NCBI RefSeq assembly: GCF_900313065.1
Contig: NZ_OMPU01000010.1
Location: forward strand, 186,001 to 250,000
Source: Kiloniella sp. EL199
GTDB lineage: Bacteria > Pseudomonadota > Alphaproteobacteria > Kiloniellales > Kiloniellaceae
Reading direction: 5' to 3'
Length of the DNA stretch: 64,000 nt
This document shows positions 29,624 to 37,777 of this stretch, piece after piece; the first letter of the stretch is position 1, and each line of letters begins with the position of its first letter. The notes below the pieces were generated by a model. That model worked only from the letters and a program-made list of their open reading frames with translations, was not told the origin of the DNA and did no database searches. Both the position numbers and the translations under genes were made by a program.

Positions 29624-30412
29624 TCAATTTTGCGATTGGGATGCAGCAGAACTTTCTATGAAGCCAACTTTGCCAATACCGGGCAAGCGCAGGGCTACGT
29701 TATCCGGGTCAACGCCGAAGTTTAACCCGAGGATATTGATCTCCAGACCTTCCGATTTGGCAAGTGTAATACCTGCGATGCCATAGAGAGACAATTGAAG
29801 GCCTGTGTTACTGGGAGCTGCGGCAAAGAAATAATCTTCTTCATCCAGATAGTCTTTGCCAATGGCTGTCGGCGGTAGATCAACATTCAAAGATGGAATT
29901 TGCCTGATAACATGAGCCGTAAAGGTATTTGAGTTTGGCCCCGGCCATGCTTCGTATTGATCAGGAAAACGATATGTTTTTGCAGCTTCTATAATCTTTG
30001 GGATGATTTCAGCGGCTTGTTTGCCACGAACGTCATAATAAATTTCAGGCTTGGATCCAAACCAGTTTCTGTCAGGCCATCCGGATGACACAGAAGTAAC
30101 TGGCATCCCCCGGTAGTGACGCCAGCCGATGACTTCCAGCCGTGTGTATTCTCGGGCGTTCTTTTCCTTAAACGCAATCCATGTATGAACTGCAAATGCT
30201 CCGCGCCAGTTAAAGGTGCGTGCTCCATAGATCTGTACAATGGCTTCGGAAGCAAGGTTAGGATCGGGCGCTATGCCTGTTCTGTCATGGTTTGCTTTGC
30301 TCCAGGATGTATTCAAATCAACCTGACCTGTCAGAATAACAAGTCCGGGACCAACGAGTAAAAGCAATACAATGGCTGTGAGGCGTTTTATCGATTTAAA
30401 AAAATACTTCAT
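29624..30412 (-). CDS. DUF3750 family protein with N-terminal membrane anchor
   Basis: The 262-aa product has an N-terminal hydrophobic segment (about residues 9-28) after a few basic residues, so it is probably anchored in or exported across the inner membrane. The core WRGAFAVHTWIAFKEKNAREY, EVIGWRHYRGMPV and YRFPDQYEAWPGPNSNTF resembles DUF3750, a family of unknown function found mostly in Gram-negatives. I recognise no catalytic motif with certainty. It stands alone between djlA-like and a DUF2161 gene, separated by 207 and 142 bases. Confidence 0.75.
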   Translation of the reverse strand: MKYFFKSIKRLTAIVLLLLVGPGLVILTGQVDLNTSWSKANHDRTGIAPDPNLASEAIVQIYGARTFNWRGAFAVHTWIAFKEKNAREYTRLEVIGWRHYRGMPVTSVSSGWPDRNWFGSKPEIYYDVRGKQAAEIIPKIIEAAKTYRFPDQYEAWPGPNSNTFTAHVIRQIPSLNVDLPPTAIGKDYLDEEDYFFAAAPSNTGLQLSLYGIAGITLAKSEGLEINILGLNFGVDPDNVALRLPGIGKVGFIESSAASQSQN

Positions 30413-30554
30413 GCCCTATTCCTAAAAGGATAATAGGGCACCGATGTGGCAAGTTATCAAAGAAAATTATATCACTTGGTCGTGATAAGTTACACATGCA
30501 GTTTGTGAGATGGGCTTGCCGCTTTCATTGTTTTTCGTAAATTTATAGCAGCAC

Positions 30555-31271
30555 TTACTTTGCGGGTGGCTTCAATATGTGGAGGCTTTTTATGATGTCA
30601 TCATATTCTTTGATGGCTTCAAGGCCTTTGGGAGACAGCTCGTATATTCCTCTTTCAACACGGATGAACCAGCCATAAACATCTCGTTGAAGTATCGCAG
30701 CTGTTTTTTCCACTAATGTATTCTTCCGTATATCCGCGACCTTTGCTTTTTGTTGCTGATACAGGTAATTCGCACAGCGTAAAGCGTCCTGGCGATAAGC
30801 TGTGATGATTGGACGTTTATTCGTACCACCTTCGTTGGGGTCGCCAACTCTGCGTTCAAACTCTTGAAGCAGTAATCCTTGGCGACGCTTGTTCTTGCTT
30901 GGTTGATAGGGGACGGGATCAACGTGAACCTGAATATCTGTTGGTTGATTTGCTCCCATGCGTACCGTGATAAGGCCCAACCCCAAACGACGACAGAGCT
31001 TGATGATATCTTTTTGCTGACGAAACCAGGGGTTTGTTTTCTTTAATTTGTGGGGAATGGCAAAGGCTATGTAAACATCGTCACTCAAGGCTTGCCGATC
31101 AATGCCTTGAAAAAGGAGTGTCAGGTTAAAGCTGGTTTTCAGCTCAACAACAACAGGTGTCTCATTGCCGCGAACAGCAATGACATCGCATCCTTTTATT
31201 TCAGATTTTACTTCATATCCCTGATTTTCAAGATATGCCTTTACTGGTGGATATAACTCTGTTTCTCGCAA
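30555..31271 (-). CDS. DUF2161 family protein, putative PD-(D/E)XK phosphodiesterase
   Basis: The 238-aa product starts RETELYPPVKAYLENQGYEV and has the segment KGCDVIAVRGNETPVVVELK. This carries the Asp and ExK of the PD-(D/E)XK nuclease fold. A winged-helix-like C-terminal part follows (about 160-225), with NTLVEKTAAILQRDVYGWF and RGIYELSPKGLEAI. The family is annotated as a putative phosphodiesterase and its biological role is unknown. It is divergent from the plus-strand flavoprotein at 31430, separated by about 158 bases. No mobile-element genes flank it. Confidence 0.82.
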   Translation of the reverse strand: MRETELYPPVKAYLENQGYEVKSEIKGCDVIAVRGNETPVVVELKTSFNLTLLFQGIDRQALSDDVYIAFAIPHKLKKTNPWFRQQKDIIKLCRRLGLGLITVRMGANQPTDIQVHVDPVPYQPSKNKRRQGLLLQEFERRVGDPNEGGTNKRPIITAYRQDALRCANYLYQQQKAKVADIRKNTLVEKTAAILQRDVYGWFIRVERGIYELSPKGLEAIKEYDDIIKSLHILKPPAK

Positions 31272-31429
31272 AGGGGTGCCCGTATCTCTATGAAACTTAA
31301 ATAAATATTATTGTCAGGTGGTTGATGATTTCCTTCCGTGATAGGGTAATCATCTCATGATGTTAGTCCAGCATGATTTGTTTCTTCAGGACCTTAAAGT
31401 CCAATCTTCATAGTTTCGCAGGTGGTTTA

Positions 31430-32821
31430 ATGAGGAATAGAGTGCGTCTTAATGATAAGTTGAAGTCTTCCCTTATTGAAATTCTTGGGGATCGATTGAA
31501 CTTTTCAGCCGCTATTTGTGAGAGGCACGGTAAGGGTGAATCCCATCATCCTGTGATGCCGCCAGAGGCCGTGGCCTTTGTGCGTTCAACGGAAGAAGCC
31601 TCTGCCATCATGAAGCTTTGCCACGAACATGATTGTCCGGTCATTCCCTTTGGGACAGGAACGTCATTAGAGGGACATGTTGCGGCTGTTGCAGGTGGCC
31701 TCTGTATTGATCTTTCTGAAATGAGAAACATTCTGGAAGTAAATGACGAAGATCTGGACTGTCGGGTTGAGGCTGGTGTAACCCGTAAACAGATTAATCA
31801 TCATTTGCGGGATATGGGAATGTTTTTCCCAATTGATCCTGGTGCGGATGCATCCCTGGGCGGGATGGCAGCAACGCGAGCGTCAGGGACCAATGCTGTG
31901 CGTTATGGAACAATGCGTGATAATGTTCTGGGACTAACGGTTGTTTTGCCTGACGGAGAAATTATTCGCACAGGCGGACGGGCGCGAAAATCTTCCGCTG
32001 GTTATGATCTCACACGACTTATGGTGGGCTCAGAAGGCACACTGGGTATTATTACAGAGCTACAGTTAAAGCTCTATGGTATCCCCGAAGCGATATCATC
32101 AGCTGTTTGCTCTTTTGACGAGCTTAAGGCCGCTGTGGATGCGGTAATGTTGATTGTGCAAACGGGTATTCTGGTGGCGCGCATTGAATTGCTTGATGAT
32201 GCGCAGATGGATGCGGTTAATCGCTATTCTAAATTGAATTATCCTGTTTTACCGACTCTTTTCTTTGAATTTCATGGAACTGCGGCTGGTGTTGCCGAAC
32301 AAGCCGAGCAGGTCGGTGAAATAGTTAAAGATTATGGGGGGGGTGATTTTCAATGGGCCTCTGAACAGGAGGATCGTAATAAGCTATGGCAGGCACGTCA
32401 TGATGCCTATTATGCCAGTATCAATCTGCGGTCTGATTGTGAAGGTTGGCCCACGGATGTTTGTGTCCCTGTTTCAAAGCTATCAGAATGTATTCTGCAA
32501 ACGCGAAAACTGATTGACGAGGCCGAGTTGGTTGCGCCGATTATCGGACATGTAGGAGATGGAAATTTCCATGTTCTTTTTATTGTTGATCCGGAAAACC
32601 AAAATGAAATGGACAGTGCGGCACGCATCAACAAAGCTATGGTGGAAATGGCTATAGGTTTTGGGGGGACCTGTACCGGAGAGCACGGCATCGGTATGGG
32701 GAAGAAAAAGTATCTTGTCAAAGAACATGGTGATCGTGCGGTTAATGTCATGCGTAAAATCAAACAGGCACTGGACCCAAAGGGGCTTTTGAATCCAGGT
32801 AAGGTTGTTCCGGAAGTTTGA
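31430..32821 (+). CDS. FAD-linked oxidase, D-lactate dehydrogenase/GlcD-like
   Basis: This is a VAO-family flavoprotein that probably oxidises a D-2-hydroxyacid such as D-lactate. The FAD-binding core shows PVIPFGTGTSLEGHVAAVAGG and a region with DPGADASLGGMAATRASGTNA. The C-terminal domain has VGDGNFHVLF and the GGTCTGEHGIGMGKKKYL motif. I use the ATG at 31430 (463 aa); an in-frame ATG at 31373 would add 19 residues that look like leader DNA. It is not followed by GlcE or GlcF, which argues for a single-subunit D-lactate dehydrogenase and against glycolate oxidase. It sits alone before a gene-poor region. Confidence 0.87.
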   Translation: MRNRVRLNDKLKSSLIEILGDRLNFSAAICERHGKGESHHPVMPPEAVAFVRSTEEASAIMKLCHEHDCPVIPFGTGTSLEGHVAAVAGGLCIDLSEMRNILEVNDEDLDCRVEAGVTRKQINHHLRDMGMFFPIDPGADASLGGMAATRASGTNAVRYGTMRDNVLGLTVVLPDGEIIRTGGRARKSSAGYDLTRLMVGSEGTLGIITELQLKLYGIPEAISSAVCSFDELKAAVDAVMLIVQTGILVARIELLDDAQMDAVNRYSKLNYPVLPTLFFEFHGTAAGVAEQAEQVGEIVKDYGGGDFQWASEQEDRNKLWQARHDAYYASINLRSDCEGWPTDVCVPVSKLSECILQTRKLIDEAELVAPIIGHVGDGNFHVLFIVDPENQNEMDSAARINKAMVEMAIGFGGTCTGEHGIGMGKKKYLVKEHGDRAVNVMRKIKQALDPKGLLNPGKVVPEV

Positions 32822-32949
32822 TGGATGTTAAATCTCGTGTAATCATAGGAGGAGGATTTCCTCTTTGTTGGTCAGGATTCGTTTACAGTTAGTACTCTAA
32901 ACCAGTGGACAAAAATCCTGACAGGTTCTGATTTTTCAATCTAAAGTTA

Positions 32950-33492
32950 TTATAAATATCCTGAGTTCGTATTAATTTCGTTCTCTGATAAAGCGGCGAG
33001 ATTGCCTCGTGCTATCTCGGCCTTGTAAACTTCTAGGGGGAGGGGGCATAAGACGATTCCGTGTCCTGCCATAACAGCAGGAGTCATCAGGTTAGTATTT
33101 TGAAATACAGGACCTTCTATATGTTGCTTATCAGATAATCTTGCCGTGTTGAACCAGTTGTGCCAATCTTGTTTTGTCATGAAATAGAAGGGCTGTCTGT
33201 ATCAGTTCCAGAGTTGGGGTATTCGTCCAAAAAATGGGACTGCAAACAGGTCGTGTGGCCGATAAAAAAACTTGCCCGCTTTGGGGGTATGATCGTTATC
33301 TTCGCCTAGGGTAATCAGGACGTCATAGTCAGCGCTAGATAGCTTATTATCTGCGCGGGTGTAAAGAACTTGTAATTCAATACCATCATGTTTTTGGGTG
33401 AGACTTCTTATGTGCTTATGTGCCGATTAAGCCAGCATATGGTAATTGAGGGATACAGCCAACGGATAAAGTGGCTCGATGTTTGTTGGATT
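32950..33492 (-). pseudogene. Decayed LysR-family regulator, effector domain only
   Basis: One reverse-strand frame reads as a LysR effector domain from about 33,480 down to 32,950. It includes HDGIELQVLYTRADN, SADYDVLITLGEDNDHTP, QDWHNWFNTARLSD and TPAVMAGHGIVLCPLPLEVY. This frame is broken by in-frame stops at 33427-33429 (TAA) and 33202-33204 (TGA), and a further TAA at 33493. The predicted helix-turn-helix is missing upstream, and the C-terminus ends early after SGYL. The region between FAV and the second half looks shortened. All stops fall in the same frame, so decay is by point mutations and deletions and not by one frameshift. It resembles the GcvA branch, as does the intact gene at 24374. 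Confidence 0.72.
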
Positions 33493-33629
33493 TTATGTGT
33501 TGGCATGTCTCAGTAAGATCTGAGTACATTACAGATTGAGGAGTTGTTTATCCTAACTTTCTTAGTTTGTGATAGGACAAGGCGTTGTGATGGATTTCAT
33601 TTTGTATATTGACGATTTTAAAGATGAAA

Positions 33630-33700
33630 ATGTCGCAATTGAACGAAAATAAAGTCATTATGTCTCAATTGTTCATGTTAATGTCACACTTGTTCATGAC
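33630..33700 (+). repeat. Three direct repeats ATGTCnCAnTTG, possible regulator sites
   Basis: Degenerate copies start at 33630 (ATGTCGCAATTGAAC), 33660 (ATGTCTCAATTGTTCATG) and 33681 (ATGTCACACTTGTTCATG). The spacings are 30 and 21 bases, so they face the same side of the helix. A looser fourth copy (AATTGGTTCATG) ends at about 33714. Similar elements occur upstream of soxB at 39841 and 39871, again 30 bases apart. The favoured reading is operator sites for the GlxA-type regulator at 38711. A relic of an insertion-sequence end with multiple terminal repeats is the alternative. Confidence 0.5.
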
Positions 33701-33831
33701 AGTAATTGGTTCATGAGCCATCGTGATTGAGGTTTGGCAGTTATGTTAAACAATAGTTCAAGCTCTCACTAAGAAGAGTGTTTCGATGGGCTGTAAAATG
33801 ATCATGCCCGTCTGTGTTTAAGCAAAGAAAT

Positions 33832-33914
33832 AAAAAAACTCGATACAAATCGAGTAAGGGAGACAGGGTCAGTGAAGTCTTTGATAGAGACAAGAATTTC
33901 AATGTCGAAAAATA
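33832..33914 (-). ncRNA. Candidate small RNA ending in a strong terminator
   Basis: Read on the minus strand, ACTCGAT and ATCGAGT pair perfectly around a TTGT loop (33855-33838) and are followed by seven T, a textbook Rho-independent terminator. No gene lies upstream of it on that strand. A weak promoter (TTGTGC at 33950-33945, TTAAAT at 33926-33921) would give a transcript of about 80 nt. Just before the hairpin, the RNA would carry CUCCCUU, which resembles the anti-Shine-Dalgarno segments of alphaproteobacterial small RNAs. The terminator is clear and the RNA is inferred. It could also be the leftover terminator of a lost gene. Confidence 0.35.
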
Positions 33915-33967
33915 AATAGAATTTAATGCTTGTTCTATGAATTTGCACAATAATTTGTTGTGAGTGC

Positions 33968-34023
33968 TTGATTCATTAGGAATTAGCGTTTCTAATGTAC
34001 GCGAAAATAAAATAAGCGCGTAC
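33968..34023 (+). promoter_or_regulatory. Promoter and inverted repeat of the potADBC-like operon
   Basis: TTGATT (33968-33973) and TCTAAT (33991-33996) are separated by exactly 17 bases, close to the sigma-70 consensus. Transcription would start near 34003. An inverted repeat GTACGCG/CGCGTAC with a 13-base loop (33997-34023) covers that point, so it could be an operator or a 5' hairpin. The ATG of the ATPase gene lies 40 bases further on. Confidence 0.55.
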
Positions 34024-34063
34024 GGCGTGAAAAATTTGAACAGGTAGCGAGGCGATAAGCGCT

Positions 34064-35161
34064 ATGGCGAATCCCGCATCTAGTGAAGCGTATGTACGCT
34101 TTGATGGGGTCCAAAAGAGTTATGACGGCGTAAATCTGGTTGTTAAAGACCTTAACGTCGACATACCACGGGGCGAATTCTTAACAATGTTGGGGCCTTC
34201 TGGCTCTGGTAAAACCACTTCACTGATGATGCTTGCCGGATTTGAAACCGCAACGCATGGTGACATTTTCCTGAACGGACGTTCCATCAACAATGTCGCT
34301 CCACATAAACGTGGCATTGGCATGGTGTTCCAGAACTATGCTCTTTTCCCACATATGACCGTTGCGGAAAATCTGGCGTTTCCATTGCAGGTCAGAAAAA
34401 TGGGCAAGGCTGAAGTTGAAGAGAAAGTTCAGCGAGCTCTGGATATGGTTGAATTGGGAGAGTTCGGAAATCGACGCCCAGCCCAGTTGTCTGGTGGTCA
34501 GCAGCAGCGAGTTGCTGTGGCGCGTGCCCTTGTTTTTGAGCCTGACCTCGTTCTTATGGATGAGCCCCTTGGTGCGTTGGATAAAAACCTGCGCGAGCAG
34601 ATGCAGTATGAAATCAAACATATTCATGAGCGTCTTGGTGTTACTGTTGTATACGTGACGCATGATCAATCCGAGGCTTTGACGATGTCCAACCGGATTG
34701 CTGTTTTCGAAGATGGCCGTATTCAGCAACTTGCACCGCCAACAGAACTTTATGAAAAGCCTGAAAATGCCTTTGTTGCCCAGTTTATTGGTGAGAACAA
34801 TAAACTCAGCGGTAAAGTCGATGCTTTAGCAGATGGTATCTGTGAGGTTGTTCTGGATAGCGGTGAACGTGTTAAGGCCTTGGATATCAACACCGATGGT
34901 GCTGGCACTGCAACAACTCTTTCTCTGCGGCCTGAACGCGTGTTCCTAAATCCTTCTGAAGGGCAATGTCAGAACGTGTTCACAGGTAAAGCTGAAGAAG
35001 TCATTTATTTGGGTGATCATATCCGTGTTCGTATGAACGTTTGCGGACATGATGACTTTATCGTCAAAGTTCCAAACTCTTCTGACAAGAAGGGGCTCGC
35101 AGAAGGAGATACAATCCCTGTGGGCTGGAGTATTGATGACTGTCGGGCACTTGATGCCTGA
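34064..35161 (+). CDS. ABC transporter ATPase, PotA-like
   Basis: This 365-aa protein powers a PotABCD-type importer. Walker A is GPSGSGKTTSLMM. The Q-loop region is MVFQNYALFPHMTVAENL, the signature is LSGGQQQRVAVARAL, and Walker B is LVLMDEPLGALDK. A TOBE domain occupies about residues 270-360. The family imports spermidine or putrescine, but close relatives take up other amines and amino-acid derivatives. It is the first of four same-strand genes with the binding protein and both permeases, and its promoter is at 33968. The sarcosine oxidase genes 5 kb downstream suggest a methylated amine substrate. Confidence 0.9.
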   Translation: MANPASSEAYVRFDGVQKSYDGVNLVVKDLNVDIPRGEFLTMLGPSGSGKTTSLMMLAGFETATHGDIFLNGRSINNVAPHKRGIGMVFQNYALFPHMTVAENLAFPLQVRKMGKAEVEEKVQRALDMVELGEFGNRRPAQLSGGQQQRVAVARALVFEPDLVLMDEPLGALDKNLREQMQYEIKHIHERLGVTVVYVTHDQSEALTMSNRIAVFEDGRIQQLAPPTELYEKPENAFVAQFIGENNKLSGKVDALADGICEVVLDSGERVKALDINTDGAGTATTLSLRPERVFLNPSEGQCQNVFTGKAEEVIYLGDHIRVRMNVCGHDDFIVKVPNSSDKKGLAEGDTIPVGWSIDDCRALDA

Positions 35162-35254
35162 TAACCGACCGTCTTTTGTTTATTCCAGAGCAAAAGATTA
35201 CATGGTGTTTTTCTAACATAAGGTCACAAAAAGCCTTAGGGAGGCATATTAAGA

Positions 35255-36349
35255 ATGAAGAAAACTTTGAAACTATCTACAGCAATTGCGCTGGGTTCTA
35301 TGGTTGTTGCTGGTGCAGCTCAGGCTGCTGAGAGCATCACAGTTGTGTCCTGGGGCGGCGCTTATACCGCTAGCCAACGTGGTGCGTACAGTGACCCGTA
35401 CACTGCAAAAACTGGCATCGAAGTTCTTGACGAGGACAAATCTGGTAACGGTCTTGCCGGTATGCGTGCACAGGCAGAAGCTGGTAACGGTACCTGGGAT
35501 GTTGTTGATATCCTAGAAGGTAACGCGTTAACAGCTTGTGACGAAGGTCTGGTTGAAGAAATCGACTACAACGAAGACCTCGACAAAGGCGCTGACGGTT
35601 CATTTCCTCTTGATGATTTCGTTGACGGTTCTTTGAGCGGTTGCTTCGTACCTACAATCGTTTATGCAACTCTCTTTGCGTACAACAACAACGCATTCTC
35701 TGGTGATGCTCCGAAGACAATTGCAGACGTTTTTGACCTGAAAAAGTTCCCAGGTAAGCGTGCTCTTGAGAAAATTCCTGGTGCAAACCTAGAGTGGGCT
35801 CTTGCTGCTGACGGTGTACCTTACGACGAGATCTATGACGTTTTGGACACTCCAGAAGGTGTTGATCGTGCGTTTGCTAAGCTAGACACAATTAAAGATT
35901 CTGTTGTTTGGTGGGACGCTGGTGCGCAACCTCCACAGCTTCTTGCTGATGGTGAGGTAACAATTGCCTCTGCATACAACGGTCGTATCTTTAACGCACA
36001 GGTCGTTGAAAATCAGCCTTTCACGATCATCTGGGACGGTCAGATGTTTGAGCTTGATGGTTGGGTAATTCCTAAGAATGCTCCAAACAAAAAAGCTGCG
36101 ATGGACTACCTTCGTTTCTCCACAACGACTCAAGCTCTTGCTGACCAAGCTAAGTACATCTCTTATGGTCCAGCACGTAAGTCTTCTGCACCGTTGATTA
36201 CGACACACATCGACACCGGTGTGGACATGAACCCACACATGCCTACTAACCCTGCAAACTTCAAAACTCCTATCAAGAAGGATGCTGGTTTCTGGGCGGA
36301 TAACGGTGATGATCTAAGCGAACGTTTCAACGCTTGGTTGGCTCAATAA
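35255..36349 (+). CDS. Periplasmic solute-binding protein, PotD/PotF-like
   Basis: This 364-aa protein is the substrate receptor of the importer. A signal peptide is evident: basic start MKKTLKL, hydrophobic core and a cleavage site near AQA-AES (residue 24). ESITVVSWGGAYTASQRGAY is the usual start of mature PotD-like proteins. The family acidic residues that hold a polyamine cannot be judged without alignment. It has a strong ribosome binding site (GGGAGG) and heavy use of GGT, AAC and GAC codons, as expected for an abundant protein. A 22-bp hairpin follows its stop. The ligand is not known. Confidence 0.88.
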   Translation: MKKTLKLSTAIALGSMVVAGAAQAAESITVVSWGGAYTASQRGAYSDPYTAKTGIEVLDEDKSGNGLAGMRAQAEAGNGTWDVVDILEGNALTACDEGLVEEIDYNEDLDKGADGSFPLDDFVDGSLSGCFVPTIVYATLFAYNNNAFSGDAPKTIADVFDLKKFPGKRALEKIPGANLEWALAADGVPYDEIYDVLDTPEGVDRAFAKLDTIKDSVVWWDAGAQPPQLLADGEVTIASAYNGRIFNAQVVENQPFTIIWDGQMFELDGWVIPKNAPNKKAAMDYLRFSTTTQALADQAKYISYGPARKSSAPLITTHIDTGVDMNPHMPTNPANFKTPIKKDAGFWADNGDDLSERFNAWLAQ

Positions 36350-36361
36350 GCCATATTGCGA

Positions 36362-36383
36362 GAGGGAGCCAGCTGGCTCCCTC
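36362..36383 (+). terminator. Perfect hairpin after the binding-protein gene
   Basis: A 22-bp perfect palindrome begins GAGGGAGCCAG at 36362, 12 bases after the stop codon. It folds into a nine-base, G/C-rich stem with an AGCT loop. No T-run follows, so it is more likely a 3'-end stabiliser or processing barrier that lets the binding protein be made in excess of the permeases than a full terminator. Confidence 0.65.
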
Positions 36384-36512
36384 CTTCGTATCAAAATAAG
36401 TAAGAGCTAGATTAATAGCTGACCCCAAAAAGATAACGGACCCTAACAGGGAAAAACTCTTTGGGTAATCAATGACTAAAATTGAAACTCAAAGAAGGTC
36501 TGGGAAAAATTC

Positions 36513-37772
36513 ATGTCGATATCAGTTGAGGCATCGGGCGATCTAGCCCCAGAAGAGCAGAAACGGCTAAAAGCTGACCTTTCTCGCTCATTACGCCGGA
36601 ACAAAATAAGAGCATCCTTGTTGGTTGCTCCGCTAGTTATTTTCATTATCGTGACCTTTGTTGCCCCGATTGGAAATATGCTTTGGCGCAGTGTTGATAA
36701 TCCGCTGGTTCGTGATTTCATGCCACAGACAACACTTGCCCTCGAGAGTTGGGATGAGCAAGAGCTACCGGATGAAGCGATTTATGCGGCCCTTGCCCAA
36801 GACATCATCGAAGGTCGAAAAGCCAAAACAATTGGTAAAGCTGCGAAGCGCCTGAACTATGAAAAGGGCGGCATGCGTAGCTTGGTCATGGGGACCGCGC
36901 GAAAACATAAAAAGATTGAAGCGCCCTATAAAGAATCCCTCATCAAAATTAAAAAGGGGTGGGGTGACATTGAGAATTGGCGTGTGATTAAGCGCCTGGG
37001 CTCTAGCTTCACGGCATCTTATTACATTGCTGCTTTTGACATGGAGACCTCCCCAGAAGGTGATGTGTCATTTGTTGATGAGAAAGAGCAAATTTATCTG
37101 AAGCTGTTCTGGCGTACAGTATGGATGTCATTGCTCATCACAGCTATGACCGTCTTGCTGGGCTATCCAGTGTCTTATCTCTTGGCATCAATGCCGCTTA
37201 AGACTGCTAACGTCTTGATGATCCTTGTGCTGCTACCTTTCTGGACTTCATTGCTTGTGCGTACGAGTTCCTGGATTGCGATGCTACAGGCGCAGGGTAT
37301 CTTGAATGACCTATTAGTTTGGTTGGGAATCATTGCTGATGAAGCCCGTGTGCAAATGATCTATAATGCGATTGGGACGGTGGTCGCTATGACCCATATC
37401 CTGTTGCCGTTTATGATCTTGCCACTTTATTCCGTGATGAAAACAGTTCCACCGAGTTATCTACGAGCAGCGCGTTCACTGGGTGCTACTCCTTGGACCG
37501 CATTCTGGCAGGTTTACTTGCCACAGACGGTTCCTGGTATCTCTGCGGGGGCGATCCTCGTCTTTATCCTGTCCATTGGTTACTACATTACGCCTGCCCT
37601 GGTTGGCGGACAATCTGGTCAGTTTATCGGTAACCTGATCGCTTATCACATGCAGGGATCACTTAACTGGGGTCTTGCCGCTGCACTCGGTGTTATGCTG
37701 CTGGTGTTGGTGTTGGGTATCTATGGCGTCTACAACCGCATTGTCGGCGTTAATAATGTGAAGTTGGGGTAG
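36513..37772 (+). CDS. ABC transporter permease, PotB-like with large extracytoplasmic insert
   Basis: This is one of the two membrane subunits. Residues 34-56 form the first span and further spans begin at about 200. The EAA loop YLRAARSLGATPWTAFWQVY (about 316-335) contacts the ATPase. Between span 1 and span 2 lies an unusual soluble segment of about 140 residues (57-198), rich in Lys and Glu, where typical PotB has a short loop. That makes the protein 419 aa and not the usual 280-310. RBS GGGA lies eight bases before the ATG. It is followed by potC-like after five bases. Confidence 0.88.
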   Translation: MSISVEASGDLAPEEQKRLKADLSRSLRRNKIRASLLVAPLVIFIIVTFVAPIGNMLWRSVDNPLVRDFMPQTTLALESWDEQELPDEAIYAALAQDIIEGRKAKTIGKAAKRLNYEKGGMRSLVMGTARKHKKIEAPYKESLIKIKKGWGDIENWRVIKRLGSSFTASYYIAAFDMETSPEGDVSFVDEKEQIYLKLFWRTVWMSLLITAMTVLLGYPVSYLLASMPLKTANVLMILVLLPFWTSLLVRTSSWIAMLQAQGILNDLLVWLGIIADEARVQMIYNAIGTVVAMTHILLPFMILPLYSVMKTVPPSYLRAARSLGATPWTAFWQVYLPQTVPGISAGAILVFILSIGYYITPALVGGQSGQFIGNLIAYHMQGSLNWGLAAALGVMLLVLVLGIYGVYNRIVGVNNVKLG

Positions 37773-37777
37773 AGAAC

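Larger units (their letters stand above)
33493..34063. other. Gene-free region upstream of the Pot operon
   Basis: No convincing gene is present in this 570-bp stretch. From left to right it holds ATGTC-type direct repeats (33630-33700), a strong hairpin with a T-run read on the minus strand (33832-33855), and a good plus-strand promoter (33968-33996) with an inverted repeat at the expected start site. The sequence is visibly A/T-rich relative to the genes on either side. Short open frames on the minus strand here have no codon bias and no known domain, and I do not call them. Confidence 0.65.

Noticed and set aside
33741-33950. 69-aa open frame on the minus strand upstream of the Pot operon
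   Set aside because: It runs through a strong terminator hairpin and has no homology or codon bias; the terminator is better explained by a small RNA.
34220-34729. 169-aa open frame on the minus strand inside the PotA-like gene
   Set aside because: It is antisense to a convincing ABC ATPase with all motifs, so it is a shadow.
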